DNA of 14,124 bases, taken from assembly GCA_029747585.1 (NCBI GenBank), contig JAPEVF010001089.1, positions 1-14,124 of the forward strand. The letters are read 5' to 3'. Below, one piece after another: positions 1 to 9,039 of the stretch. A program made the position numbers and the translations under genes. Position 1 is the first letter of the stretch. Each line of letters begins with the position of its first letter. The notes under the pieces are model-generated. The model was not told the origin of the DNA and ran no database searches. It was given only the letters and a program-made list of their open reading frames with translations. Origin of the DNA: Pleurotus djamor. Taxonomy: Eukaryota; Basidiomycota; Agaricomycetes; Agaricales; Pleurotaceae.

Positions 1-2
1 CA

Positions 3-257
3 GCTGCCTACGTCCAAGNCCTCAGACAGCTATTCCAACACGCTCAGCTCTTGGATGAACATGCCAAAGCCGTTCTTTCACATCCCATGGCTCCATCCTA
101 CGCTGCGCTCCCTCCTGATCTTCGATCTTCCGCGGAAGCGAAGCTCAGACGTTCGTCCGAGTTTTTCGCTAGCGTGGTATTGACATTCGTTATCCGCGAT
201 CTATCCCGGCTCCTGGACAAGTATGCCAAGAACTGTGAAAAGTGGCTGGCAGAGTGA
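3..257 (+). CDS. 3' end of an unrecognised protein-coding gene
   Basis: An open frame enters from the left edge (codons from base 3) and stops with TGA at 255-257, giving about 84 C-terminal residues. No start codon is visible, so the gene begins outside the window, or this is its last exon. The peptide is soluble-looking and probably alpha-helical, with alternating Leu/Ala/Glu/Lys/Arg, and ends in a basic and aromatic segment (KYAKNCEKWLAE). It shows no signal peptide or membrane segment and no motif I recognise. One ambiguous base at 19 affects a single residue. The next gene, on the minus strand, converges on it. I chose this frame because it is open from the edge to the stop and has gene-like codon use. 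I assign no function. Confidence 0.55.
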   Translation, partial: AAYVQXLRQLFQHAQLLDEHAKAVLSHPMAPSYAALPPDLRSSAEAKLRRSSEFFASVVLTFVIRDLSRLLDKYAKNCEKWLAE

Positions 258-793
258 ACGGTATTATCACTCGTTCGCCTCGTCTGGGTGCATCCACCGT
301 CGTTTGCTCAGGTTGGATTCATCGCTCTTATCTTATATCAAGGAAGTGCTCGTTTGAGGGTCAAGTCACTAGTATTTTTACTGTATCATAGCATCGTCAT
401 CCTTAGACTTCGTGCTCTATCGGAACATGGGACATAACACTGCGGCCATTTCTATTCACCACTTTTCGTCTTTGTAATTCATATATCTGTTGAACACCTG
501 CTCATTTTCTTCCTCTGTTGATCCATCTCTTGTCCTTCCTCCGCACCTACGTGGTCTTNAAAATGAAAACATACAGTAAATCCAAACGTTTGGAATGTAC
601 ATTGAACAACATTATTATGTATCGAAAGAAGGAATAACCTAGGTATAAAGGCAAGTCCAACTAAGTTATAAGTATACTGATAAAGACGAGGTAAACCAAG
701 AATATGTACTGTAGAGGGATAACATAGGCAATAAACAATCCGTCCATCTGCGAAGGAATAAATAGGTGCATGTCTGTTATGACAGTCAGCACA
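258..793. other. Convergent intergenic spacer
   Basis: This 536-bp spacer lies between the 3' ends of the left-edge gene (plus) and the IES1-like gene (minus). It becomes AT-rich from about 550 and holds no long ORF. It probably carries both 3' UTRs and polyadenylation regions. AATAAA-like words occur on the plus strand around 730-765. One ambiguous base lies near 559. I see no RNA gene or repeat. Confidence 0.5.
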
Positions 794-2741
794 TTAACGA
801 ATTATGGCGGGCATGCGAGGATCGGATTCCAAGGGATTAGGCAGACCACGGTGCTCGTTTTCACTCTGAGTTGAGATCGCTTGAACCTGGGAGAGAACAT
901 CCAAGCGCCGTACTGGGAAAGTATAAGCATTCGAATATTCAAGGTTTTCGAGTGAGGTCATTGAGAAGTATAGGCAGGGATCGAACAGCCACTTACGATA
1001 ATCATGGCGATTATGCTCATCTGCGAATTCTTCGTCGGAATCGGCTAGGGGGTCGCCGTGAGTGAGGACGTGCCACGCCTCTGAAAGAGAGAGCCCCGTT
1101 AGGATGGCAATTTGATGCATGATGGTAGTTAACGAAGTGAACAAAGCTTACGTTGTAATATGGATCGTTGCGAAACGATGGGAGGGTGGGGGATCCGTGG
1201 GAGGGGTGAAAATCTTCGGGCAGAACGCCCATGTGGAGTTGGAATCCTTCCGGTCCGAATGGAAACTCGGGACGGGGGTTCGGGTGTAGAACTGGATACT
1301 TGACGATACATCGATTGTGCTCGAGGCGACTGGTTGTGTTGTTGGAGACCTGTGCAGTCATAAGTACGGAGAAGCAATACAGGAGACGGGATCATGATAC
1401 GCACTCTCTGGGAGGATACTATCGAACTGTTCATCAAACGACATGACTGACGGATGCGACTCTCGTTCGAGTTTCTCTCGTTTCAGTCGCTCTCGTCGAA
1501 GCCTGTCTGCATTCGCTTTCTTCTCCTTGGCAGCAGCGGTTCGAGAAAGTGCAGCAGTGGCGCCTGTGGGTACACTTCGGCGACTGGCCTTGGGCTTGAC
1601 GTCAGAAGCAATGCTAGCTTGATCCTCCTCCTCCATAACGATGTCTCCAGAAGTGGCCTTCGAAGCATGAGACTTAATGATATCAGCACGTTGATTGACA
1701 AGCTTCTCTGCGATTTGGTTCTCTGCTTCTGTATCTTGGTTCTCCGCTTCCGCTTCTTCGGAGGAGAGGGGAATTAGTGCTGGCAGCCGACCAGGATCCC
1801 GATGTTGGTCAGAGAACGGGTTGTCTTGAGCGGTGCTTTCTGTGTCATAGTCGTCGTCGTTGTCAACATTGGACGACTCTAGATAGTGGTAACACAGCCA
1901 TAGAAATGCCCGTGCACGTGAGACCGATGACATGCGTATGGGGAGAAAGAGGTCCAGGAATTCGAGTTCGTCGGGGAAGTGGGCCTGTCCGAGTGGCTTA
2001 GCAAAGAGAACAGGTTAAGAATGAGGCAAATGAAGATTATGAGGACTGAATTACCACAGAATGATTAGCCATGACAAAGATGAGATTTGTGACGGTGGTT
2101 GAGGGGATATGGCCGGATTTCTGAATGAACCACTCAGTGAACCATCCGATATGAGCAAGGTGAGTAGAAGACTGACAGCGCGTTCCAAGATGTCTGAAGG
2201 TGTCGATGGTGGTGTCTTGCTATCACCGTCATTGAGGGTGCAAGCTTTGAGTATGTGTTTGATGCGGGGGGCATCCTGCAGATTCCCGTTCGTCCGTTGG
2301 AGAGCCGGGATTGGGTGGTACGTCCGTATGGCTGTCTTCATCTCGGGAAAGACTGCATTCTGTAAGTCCTATGAGGTCTAAAGACGAACAGCCCGAGTAC
2401 TCACAGCTCATTGTGGTGTTGATTCTTCCAACATTGGTCAAGAGGGCAAGCATGGCAAAGTCTCTGGCAAAGTTCGGGACATCCTCCATCTTGTCTTTGA
2501 GGATCTTTGTGGCCTTTGCGGAGTGGATGATGGAGGATATGTAGAGGTCGCGAAAGCAGACTTTTGTACCGGGGGGGCTGCCGGCGAGGGTTTGGTGAGG
2601 GCTGGTGAAGACGTTGTGGTCGTCGGAGAAGATGGCGTTGAGGAGGTCGTACTGGATGTCGGCGCGGGTGAGGGGCTCTCCGTCGACGCGCTTTATGGCA
2701 AAGGTCTTTCTTGAGACCTGGGATGAGTGCTTTCCGGACAT
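794..2741 (-). CDS. IES1: INO80 chromatin-remodelling complex subunit, Ies1-like
   Basis: I built seven exons: 2741-2405, 2352-2177, 2120-2055, 1996-1405, 1349-1152, 1080-997 and 912-794, giving 523 aa. All six introns are GT-AG (52, 56, 58, 55, 71 and 84 bp) and the phases agree throughout. The N-terminal half matches what I know of fungal Ies1 proteins: KRVDGEPLTRADIQYDLL near residue 17, GRINTTMSFFPEMKTA across the first junction, then RTYHPIPALQ, DAPRIKHILKA, an STTVTNLIFVMANHS block and ARAFLWLCYHYLE near 221-233. An acidic Asp patch (about 236-247) and a Lys/Arg/Glu-rich probable coiled coil (about 345-372) follow; the tail is less conserved. Ies1 is a fungal-specific subunit of the nuclear INO80 ATP-dependent nucleosome remodeller; it is not the ATPase. 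The start is the first in-frame ATG, 20 codons below a TTG that opens the frame. The last three exons rest on splice signals and phase more than on homology. Confidence 0.82.
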
Positions 2742-2950
2742 TGCATTTGAGCCGCTTGCTGTTGGACGGAAAGCAATAACTGTGCATACCAATTTAGGCA
2801 ATCTCGGTAACAGTAGCCTCCCTCCACGTGGGAATCCTTCCCATTATGTCATCATTGAGAAAGTTGACAACTCTAACTGGCATAAATAAGAAGCTTCGCC
2901 ATGCCATCTTGAATGTATCCCGTCGTCGCCTCGCGCATGTAGACCTCTTC
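2742..2950. promoter_or_regulatory. Head-to-head intergenic region, putative bidirectional promoter
   Basis: Only 209 bp separate the start codon of the IES1-like gene (minus) from the preferred start of the membrane-protein gene (plus), so both promoters and 5' leaders must lie here or overlap the genes. I see no clear TATA box. A CACGTG E-box-like hexamer is at 2825-2830, a site type bound by bHLH factors in fungi. If the membrane gene starts instead at the upstream ATG at 2846, the gap shrinks to about 104 bp. Shared regulation is inferred from geometry only. Confidence 0.4.
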
Positions 2951-4150
2951 ATGCTCCCCCTTCTCCCCCTTCTCCTTCTCTTCCTACCTTGTACAGTTCT
3001 TGCCGCAACCATAACCCTCCTTCGAGGCGACCCTAGCCTCAACTTTACTGATACTTGGTCTGACCGGATAGTCAACGATACCCTCTTTCGAATCACCACA
3101 ATTTCTGGCCAACAGCTTGTCATTAATTTGCCTCGTACGAATAAAATTCCCTTCTGCTCATCTGTAGTTTGCTCAGTGATTTCCTAGAAAATGCTACCGG
3201 ATTCAATTACACTGGGCTCAAAACCACAACACCTTCGTTGTACGGTGTTTGCATCGATACTCAATGCAACGGCAACGTTGTAAATTCTACCGATGCAGTA
3301 CCATCCATCGTAAGTTTCCATCGTGTAAGCATTGTCACTGGTTCATCAACGCCATTCACATTAGGCGCAGCTATTCTTCAACAAGGACTTGGATCCAACA
3401 GTCCCGCACACCGTGTTCGTTTCCAATCGTGCTGCCACAGGCCTCGGGGCAATTACCTTCGTTTCTGTTACCGTAACCACTCTTGATGTTGGAAATGGTG
3501 AGTCAACCCCTCACCTCCGCGTCGCATCCAAGTTTCTCAATGGTAGTCGTGATCACATCACATGCGACGCGCCTTCGTGATCATCAGCCACTGCCCCTAT
3601 CCAAAACACCCCAACGACCCAATCTGAGCAACATTCGATTTCATCTATCATCATTGTCTTGACCATCCTTGGTTCAGTCTCGCTCCTCGTTGGCCTCATC
3701 ATCTTCCTGCACAGTGTCCGACGCCAACGTTTGAAATTAATGCAGCGTGTGGATGATGAAAGCGATGATTTCGACAAGAATCAACTGTTTTCAACAACAG
3801 CAACGATGCATCAATATCAAGACACTCAAACGACGGTAACACGTCTCGGAAGCACAATCAGTTCGAAGCCCACACTCGTCTCTTCAGCTACGTTGAAATC
3901 AACCGGTCGCTCGCTATCCTCGTCACACAAGTCCTTACCCAAACTCCCCCCTTTATCACGCCCACCCTCCGTCATACCTCCTTTGCCTGTAGCCAGGCCT
4001 CGAGACACTCTGCCAAGAGAAACAACACACTCACAAGGGCCAATCATGTTCAGAGCCAGTTTCCTTGACTTCGAAGACAAATCTGATTCGGGTCAATCAG
4101 TCCATCCCCCTCCTTCACGTTTTTCGTTCTCAACCACTGCTGGTCACTAA
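2951..4150 (+). CDS. Secreted-type single-pass membrane glycoprotein with Ser/Pro-rich cytoplasmic tail
   Basis: Four exons (2951-3134, 3188-3309, 3371-3497, 3588-4150) with GT-AG introns of 53, 61 and 90 bp give 331 aa. Residues 1-18 form a Leu/Pro-rich signal peptide (cleavage near VLA). The ectodomain of about 145 residues has N-glycosylation sequons (near 31, 42, 63, 68, 94 and 144), a close Cys pair in LYGVCIDTQC, and a DPTVPHTVFVSN segment followed by an alternating beta-type stretch. This order resembles the beta-sandwich ectodomain plus single TM seen in many agaricomycete membrane proteins; that match is from memory of the pattern. A TM helix spans about 164-185, then a basic stop-transfer (RRQRLK). 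The tail has an acidic patch, many Ser/Thr and a Pro-rich run (LPKLPPLSRPP) that could bind SH3-type domains. I preferred ATG 2951 to the in-frame ATG 2846 because it puts the signal peptide at the N terminus. It could be a cell-wall sensor or adhesion-type protein; function unknown. Confidence 0.75.
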
Positions 4151-4883
4151 AATCAATTCATTCGCTTCGACTCTCATCATCATAGATATTTGTATTACTA
4201 TAAATACTTACCTATTCGTATTCTCGCCGTATATTCATGTGGATCTATTTATGGGACTTTTGGACAATTGCAATGTTCAGTTCAGGGATTCGTAAACGCA
4301 TGAACCACCACGATAGCTGTCAATAAGGCGTTATATACATGTGCTCCATACGTCTACAGAACAAACTACAACACAAGAATCATATAATCCAAAATATTAA
4401 GGCGTTGTGATGTGTGTAATAATAGTAGTATAAGGAATGGAATGTGCTATGGAGGGGGAAGTGCTACGAACTGATGTATCTTACGAAGTAGGAAATACAA
4501 TACCGACAAAGAGAAAGGACCGAATGTAAAGGAGNAAAGGACCGATGAATTTCCAAAGTTGACTGGTATCAGATGATGACGATGATGTACTAGCAATAAA
4601 AAATCAACGAAGCAAAAGGAAAAAGGGAAGGGTTTNGGATGCGTATGGGATGCGAGTTGGTTGTTGGCTGAACAGTGAATGGCGGGGGATAACATCGCAT
4701 ATAGAGTAAAGCCGGGACTCTTCGTCTTCCTCGTCAACACAAACGACGTTCGTCTTCGCGCGTTTCCTCCAGCCGCCCTTCCCACCCAGCGCGTTCGCTC
4801 CTCTCTCATCGACATCGATCATCCCGCAAACACCTCGTCATTAACATTACTCAGTTTCCACCCCCTACACACCATCGCTTCCG
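4151..4883. other. AT-rich intergenic region, no supported gene
   Basis: This stretch follows the membrane-protein stop codon and probably starts with its 3' UTR. From about 4160 to 4450 it is AT-rich with no sustained ORF. Bases 4447-4815 are open on the minus strand, but that reading contains two ambiguous bases (about 4535 and 4636), has low-complexity Phe/Leu/His/Pro content and matches nothing I know, so I do not call it a gene. A short direct repeat of an AAAGGACCGA word flanks the ambiguous base at 4535 (about 4514-4545). Confidence 0.45.
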
Positions 4884-5343
4884 ATGTACCCATTCACAAT
4901 CACTACCCCGCTCACGACTAGAACGTTGCTCTCGTCATCTACTTACTCTACGTCTGCGTGGGCGCGCATATCGTCCCCTCCACCTGCCTCCAGGAATCGA
5001 TTCTGTTTTTGTTTTAATGGTGGATGTCCTCGTTTGGGCTTCGTTGGTTTGATGGGTTGCTGTTGGGAAGAGTTAGTGGTATATGTATGAAAGGAAGGGC
5101 GTGTTGGCTGGAGTCGAAACACTTTCCTCCCCTCCGCTGCTAGTCATCAAGAAGACAGAAGACGACCTCCTTCAACAGCAGCTTTCTCTGCTATCTCCCA
5201 ATATCTTCACCAGACTAACCAAATTCATCACATTCTCATACGATTCTACCGCACGATTGGCTCAAACAGACATGGTTCGAGCAGATGAAGGATACCCTCT
5301 AAGTACTCTACTCTACTCTACATCACTCACAACGTCGACATAA
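4884..5343 (+). other. Weak coding candidate, possibly two exons of an unknown gene
   Basis: Two overlapping plus-strand frames lie here. The first starts at ATG 4884 and encodes a Ser/Thr-rich, acid-poor N terminus (MYPFTITTPLTTRTLLSSST...) that could be a mitochondrial presequence, then becomes Cys/Gly/Trp-rich before a stop at 5090. The second (5083-5343) contains a charged helical stretch (KKTEDDLLQQQLSLLS) and then a Ser/Thr-rich end. An intron from GTATATG (about 5078) to CTGCTAG (about 5143) would link the two regions, but the frame after joining is not clean. I recognise no family. It could equally be noncoding sequence open by chance. A TACTC pentamer run at 5304-5321 disrupts the end. 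Confidence 0.2.
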
Positions 5344-5387
5344 GTATCGATCCCTCCATTCTCCATTCTCCACGCTCCCCATCTCAG

Positions 5388-6050
5388 CATCCCATCAACC
5401 CGAGCTGGACCGCCGTGTCAACGTCTCCGAATCGACGACATTGTGTTGATGCTCATACACCGTATGTGTTGACTCCTCCTCCTCTTCGACGACTGTGAAT
5501 CGCTGCAGTCACCGTCACCGTTTTCTCCGGGCTATGGTTGTCGTGCTGTGGATGTTTATGGATGCTCGGGCAGTGGGAAGGGGAAGAGGGGTGGCGAAGG
5601 GAAGGGAAACTTATTCGGTGGTCTTCGTGCTGGAGAGGATGAGGATGGCGTGGTTAGACGACGGAATTGGGCTTGATATATCTCGTGTTGTGAACGTAGC
5701 TCTCTTTTGCGGCTCCCCGTCGCCGTCATCCTCGATGTTTACCCCTATGCCCTCGCCACCTCCCCTCCCATCCTTCAATCATTCGAAGCGATGATATACG
5801 ACAGTTTTCGCTGTCATCGTTCCCCGTTGTGTCGAAGTCCTGCGTGCTATGGACACAGTGGGTCGGGGAAATGGAAGAATACAAGCAAGAGGCTAGAGAA
5901 GGGGTTGGACTAGGAGTAGATTTGGTAAGGGAGACTCGAGGGAGACGAAGAATACGACGAATACAACGAAGAAGAATACAACGAAGAAAAGACCAGCGGA
6001 TAGAGGGGATATATTGATGATGAAGATGGCGGTAAAGGAAGCGAAACCGA
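5388..6050. repeat. Copy A of a diverged direct duplication
   Basis: This segment resembles 6391-7093 in the same order and orientation. Shared landmarks include CATCCCATCAA at 5388, CTATGGTT at 5532, TTAGACGACGGAAT at 5654, TTGGGCTTGA followed by CTCGTGTTGTGA near 5667, CTTTTGCGGCT near 5704, and a final GATGAAGATGG with GAAAGCGAA-like words near 6015-6045. The offset changes from about 971 to 1055 bp along the alignment, so the copies have gained and lost sequence. Neither copy keeps a long shared ORF on either strand; the shared blocks are interrupted by stops in copy A. Copy A also contains a GAA/ACGA-rich run (about 5940-5995). It may be a decayed gene pair, an old mobile-element piece or noncoding repeat DNA. 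Confidence 0.6.
5940..5995. repeat. Purine-rich imperfect simple repeat
   Basis: Imperfect repetition of GACGAA, TACGACGAA and TACAACGAAGAA words gives a GAA-rich, pyrimidine-poor plus strand. A plus-strand reading gives an Arg-rich low-complexity peptide (RRRIRRIQRRRIQRR), which I treat as an artefact of the repeat and not as a gene. Confidence 0.6.
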
Positions 6051-6390
6051 ACAGGGCGTCCATCCCAAAACCGAAATCAAACCATGGCTATTCAAAGGAA
6101 TCCATGTCCTCTAGAGTACCAACCCCCTGGATTGGATGTCGCTTCGCTCCTACACGCTGTAACATGGGTTCCGCTGGTTCAACGGGTGGTTGTAGGGGAA
6201 AGAGATGGTTATGGATGGAGGGAAGGCAAGGAGAGCTCCACTGGAATCCTTCGGCGTTCCCTGTCAGAGTCTCAGGCGTTTTGGTTCCGACCATATGCTC
6301 GTACACAATTAGATCCCTGCTACCGAGCACCACTACGACCTGTTCAAGGAGTCGAGCGGATGACACAGGATTGACTCCTCCGCGCGTCAA
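6051..6390. other. Unique segment between the two duplicated copies
   Basis: About 340 bp separate the two copies. It is open in a plus-strand frame (6084-6374) and in overlapping minus-strand frames (6088-6450), none with a recognisable domain. The plus reading near its end (YRAPLRPVQGVERMTQ) shows faint similarity to the reading just upstream of copy A (STARLAQTDMVRADEG), hinting that the duplication may start about 80-100 bp earlier than the nucleotide match shows. I do not call a gene. Confidence 0.3.
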
Positions 6391-7093
6391 CATCCCATCA
6401 AACCCCACCGAACCAATGTGTTCAACGTCTCTGGATCGACAACCTGTCAATACTCGGCTCTTCGATGACTATACAATCGCCGCTGCCGTCACCCTCCTCC
6501 GGTCTATGGTTTTCGTGCTGTACATGTGTACTCTATGGATGCTCCCTCTGCATGGCTGTAGCTGCAGTTCGCGGTAGGGATGGGAAGAAGGGTAGGAAGG
6601 GAAGGGACTCCGGTCGGTGATATTCGTGAGTTGGAGAGGATGAAGATGATCGTGGCCGTGATTAGACGACGGAATGGGTTTCAAGATACCCCACTGGCAG
6701 CTCGGACTGCTGTTCCCAGCGTTGGGCTTGACGCAGTTCGTGTTGTGAGCGTCGCTCCCTTTTGCGGCTTCAAATTCAAAGTTCATGCCGCCGTCATCAA
6801 ACTCGATGTTCACACATCCCCATCCCCATCCCCAAGCTTCCGCTCGTTGACCGCTGATCGACTCCTCCATCCTTCAAGGAGATGAACCACGCTCATCTGA
6901 CATCGTGGTCGTTTCCCGTCGTATTGATGTGTGTTATGTGTGATGTGTGTGATATGTGTGCGGGTATGGAGGTGGTGGATTGAGGAGACCAAGGAGGAAG
7001 ATAAAGTAGAAAGGAAGAAGAAGAAGAATAGGAAGGAGGGGAGAGGGGGAGAAATCGGTTGATGAAGATGGAGCTCAAGAAAGCGAAGCCGAG
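6391..7093. repeat. Copy B of a diverged direct duplication
   Basis: This is the partner of 5388-6050. It shares the same ordered landmarks, but between TTAGACGACGGAAT (6662) and TTGGGCTTGA (6722) it carries about 47 extra bases absent from copy A. That extra block begins with GT and ends with a pyrimidine-rich CCCAG on the plus strand, so it looks like a small intron or an insertion. Later parts include CATCCC repeats (about 6815-6834), a TGTGTG-rich tract and a purine-rich tract. A minus-strand frame is open over 6469-6870 but has no recognisable domain, and copy A does not keep it open. Confidence 0.6.
6923..6963. repeat. Imperfect (GATGTGTG)n microsatellite-like tract
   Basis: The plus strand alternates GATGTGTG, TTATGTGTG and GATATGTGTG units over about 40 bases. 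It lies inside copy B and has no equivalent in copy A, so it probably expanded after the duplication. Confidence 0.6.
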
Positions 7094-7551
7094 TCTCCCC
7101 GCTCGTTCCATTTCCTCCATCCTCAAGACCGTTATCACGCAAGACCTCACGAGGATCGACCGCTGTTGATACATCTCATTATCGTCTAGAGTACACGTCA
7201 CGAATATCGCTATGGAGACACACCTTTGCTTCTACTCTTTGTACTTAAGATGTCCATACAAAGGCTGTGAAAGACTTCGCGTACGTGGGGGATATCTGAT
7301 GACGGCATCGGCATTGCGTCCCTCCCGACGGTTCGCCGTAGTACTCTAGAATATACGACTTCTTCGTATCTGTTTTTCCTTCCCATGGAATCAACCTATC
7401 ATGACGACTTGTGAACAGCTTGAAATAGGCATGCGCTGTCGGGCTCTGTTCGTGAGATCGTAACAGCCCGAACCTGTATGACAGGGTACAAATACATTTG
7501 ATGCTCCATTCTGAAAATGCGTCTCCGTCTCCCCTTTGAGCGGCTTTACCC
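7094..7551. other. Intergenic region upstream of HET gene 1
   Basis: No gene is supported here. The last 300 bp or so should contain the promoter and leader of the HET gene starting at 7552. A minus-strand frame (7245-7553) is open but antisense to that leader and unrecognisable. The 10-mer TCTAGAGTAC at 7185 also occurs at 6110, downstream of copy A, which may mark the far edge of the duplication. Confidence 0.4.
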
Positions 7552-9039
7552 ATGCCATCCCTCGTAAGTCGTAGCTCTGCAGCCTATTTTGTCGTATTGA
7601 ATCTTAATCTCCTTCCTTCATTAGCGTCCCTCTCGCCTATTCGATATTAAACGCCAATGCTTCACGACGGATCCTCAAAATCACTACGCTATCCTGTCCC
7701 ACCGTTGGGATGAAAATGAGTCGAGCTACGGACACGTTCTCCAGCACCTTCCCATCCCTCCAACTTACAATGATAAATTTGCGAGGTTCTGCAGAGAGGC
7801 CTTGGTTGGATATGGTTGTCAATATGTGTGGATGGACTCTGTGTGTATCAACCGTGAAGATACACGCGAACTCCAGGACGCCATTCGATGCATGTATTCG
7901 TACTATCGGCATGCCAAGATCTGCATCGTCTACCTTGCCGATGCATGGGACCGAGAGTCGTTCTCCACGTCCTCCTGGTTCACTCGTGGGTGGACATTGC
8001 AGGAGCTACTAGCTCCATCCAAGCTAGTGTTCTATTATCGAGATTGGACACGGGTTTCGGGTACACCTGCTAGTATGTATAATGTTGATATTCAAAGAGA
8101 AGGCTACAACGAGCTTTTGTTGGCCAAGAACGCCCGTAGTTGGAGTTGGATTGAAGAATCTGTTGTAGAGGCTGCGGGTGAGTATCTAGCCACTATACAC
8201 TCGCCCCGCTTCTCATCTTATTTTACCAGGTATTGATGTGAGCCTTCTGCACCACCACTACACACCACATCCATCCGAACATCACACCGTGCGCAACTGG
8301 GCTAAAACCCGAGTCACTTCTCGGGAAGAAGACGCCGCCTACGCCCTCGTCTCTCTCCTTGATGTTTGTCTCCCTCCTCTGTATGGCGAAGGCCGCAAAA
8401 GAGCACTCATTCGGCTTCGACGAATTTGTGAAAAGAATCACACACCGGTGAAGACACCTACACTTAGACATGTAAGTACTCTATACCTCACCGATACCGC
8501 GGACTATTCGCTCAATAGCATAAAATTCAAATGTTCTAGAGAAGGTTTATAATAGCCATGCTGTTCCTCGAAAATTCCACCCTCTGTGAAGAACATCAAG
8601 GTCGAGCCGGAAATCCAACTCTCCTACATTTCCTCAGCGAACAGTCGTCCACATCCCCGCTGCGCCCCACGGCGTACGTGCTCTTCACTTCAATCCCTCT
8701 TCCCAAGGCCAACCGCCCACAGTTGTATATTAGACCTCGATTCTGGAGCACCTCTCACGTATCCAGGCTTACCTGTGTGGACAAGGATGAGAATCCGCAG
8801 TCCGTCCCCGGAATGTTGGAGGAATGCAGTCGCTGCTATTTCAAGAACTCCGCCGTGAATATCGTAAGCTCGACTTGTTCGCGGGTGGCGCGCCGAAATG
8901 CTGACGTGGTTTCTTGATTTATTTCATGTAGTTCTCGACGTCATATTCAAGCATTTTATTGGAGTGTGTCGTTGAGCAAGACACTCCCTTTTCGCTACTT
9001 AGGCGAACGTTCCAATCAAACATTCGGCCATGGCATTGA
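7552..9039 (+). CDS. HET-domain protein (heterokaryon-incompatibility family), gene 1
   Basis: Five exons (7552-7563, 7625-8177, 8230-8471, 8540-8863, 8932-9039) with GT-AG introns of 61, 52, 68 and 68 bp give 412 aa. Exon 1 is only 12 nt (MPSL) and joins in phase to RPSRLFDIKRQCF. HET-domain landmarks: YAILSHRW at 25-32, YVWMDSVCIN at 71-80, ICIVYLADA at 103-111, SWFTRGWTLQELLAP at 121-135, then RVTSREEDAAYALVSLL and LYGEGRKRAL in exon 3, the usual distal HET-E/HET-6-like block. The C-terminal third has no domain I know but is shared with HET gene 2. HET proteins are cytosolic; in ascomycetes they trigger incompatibility cell death, while basidiomycete roles are mostly unknown. The last intron has a good CTGAC branch site. 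The last exon is the weakest part: another frame stays open to 9319, so the true C terminus may differ. No transmembrane, NACHT or WD40 segment is seen. Confidence 0.85.

Noticed and set aside
1454..1777. Plus-strand ORF of 107 codons
   Set aside because: It is antisense to a well-supported exon of the IES1-like gene, so it is a shadow frame.
4447..4815. Minus-strand ORF of about 120 codons
   Set aside because: It contains two ambiguous bases and low-complexity Phe/Leu/His/Pro sequence, and shows no domain or splice support.
5829..6017. Arg-rich plus-strand ORF
   Set aside because: Its Arg richness comes from the purine-rich simple repeat at 5940-5995.
6014..6577. Plus-strand ORF of 187 codons crossing the start of copy B
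   Set aside because: It has no domain, competes with open minus-strand frames, and the duplicated part is closed by stops in copy A; coding status cannot be supported.
6815..6963. CRISPR-like repeated words
   Set aside because: The repeats are simple CATCCC and TGTG microsatellite units without regular spacers, in a eukaryotic genome.
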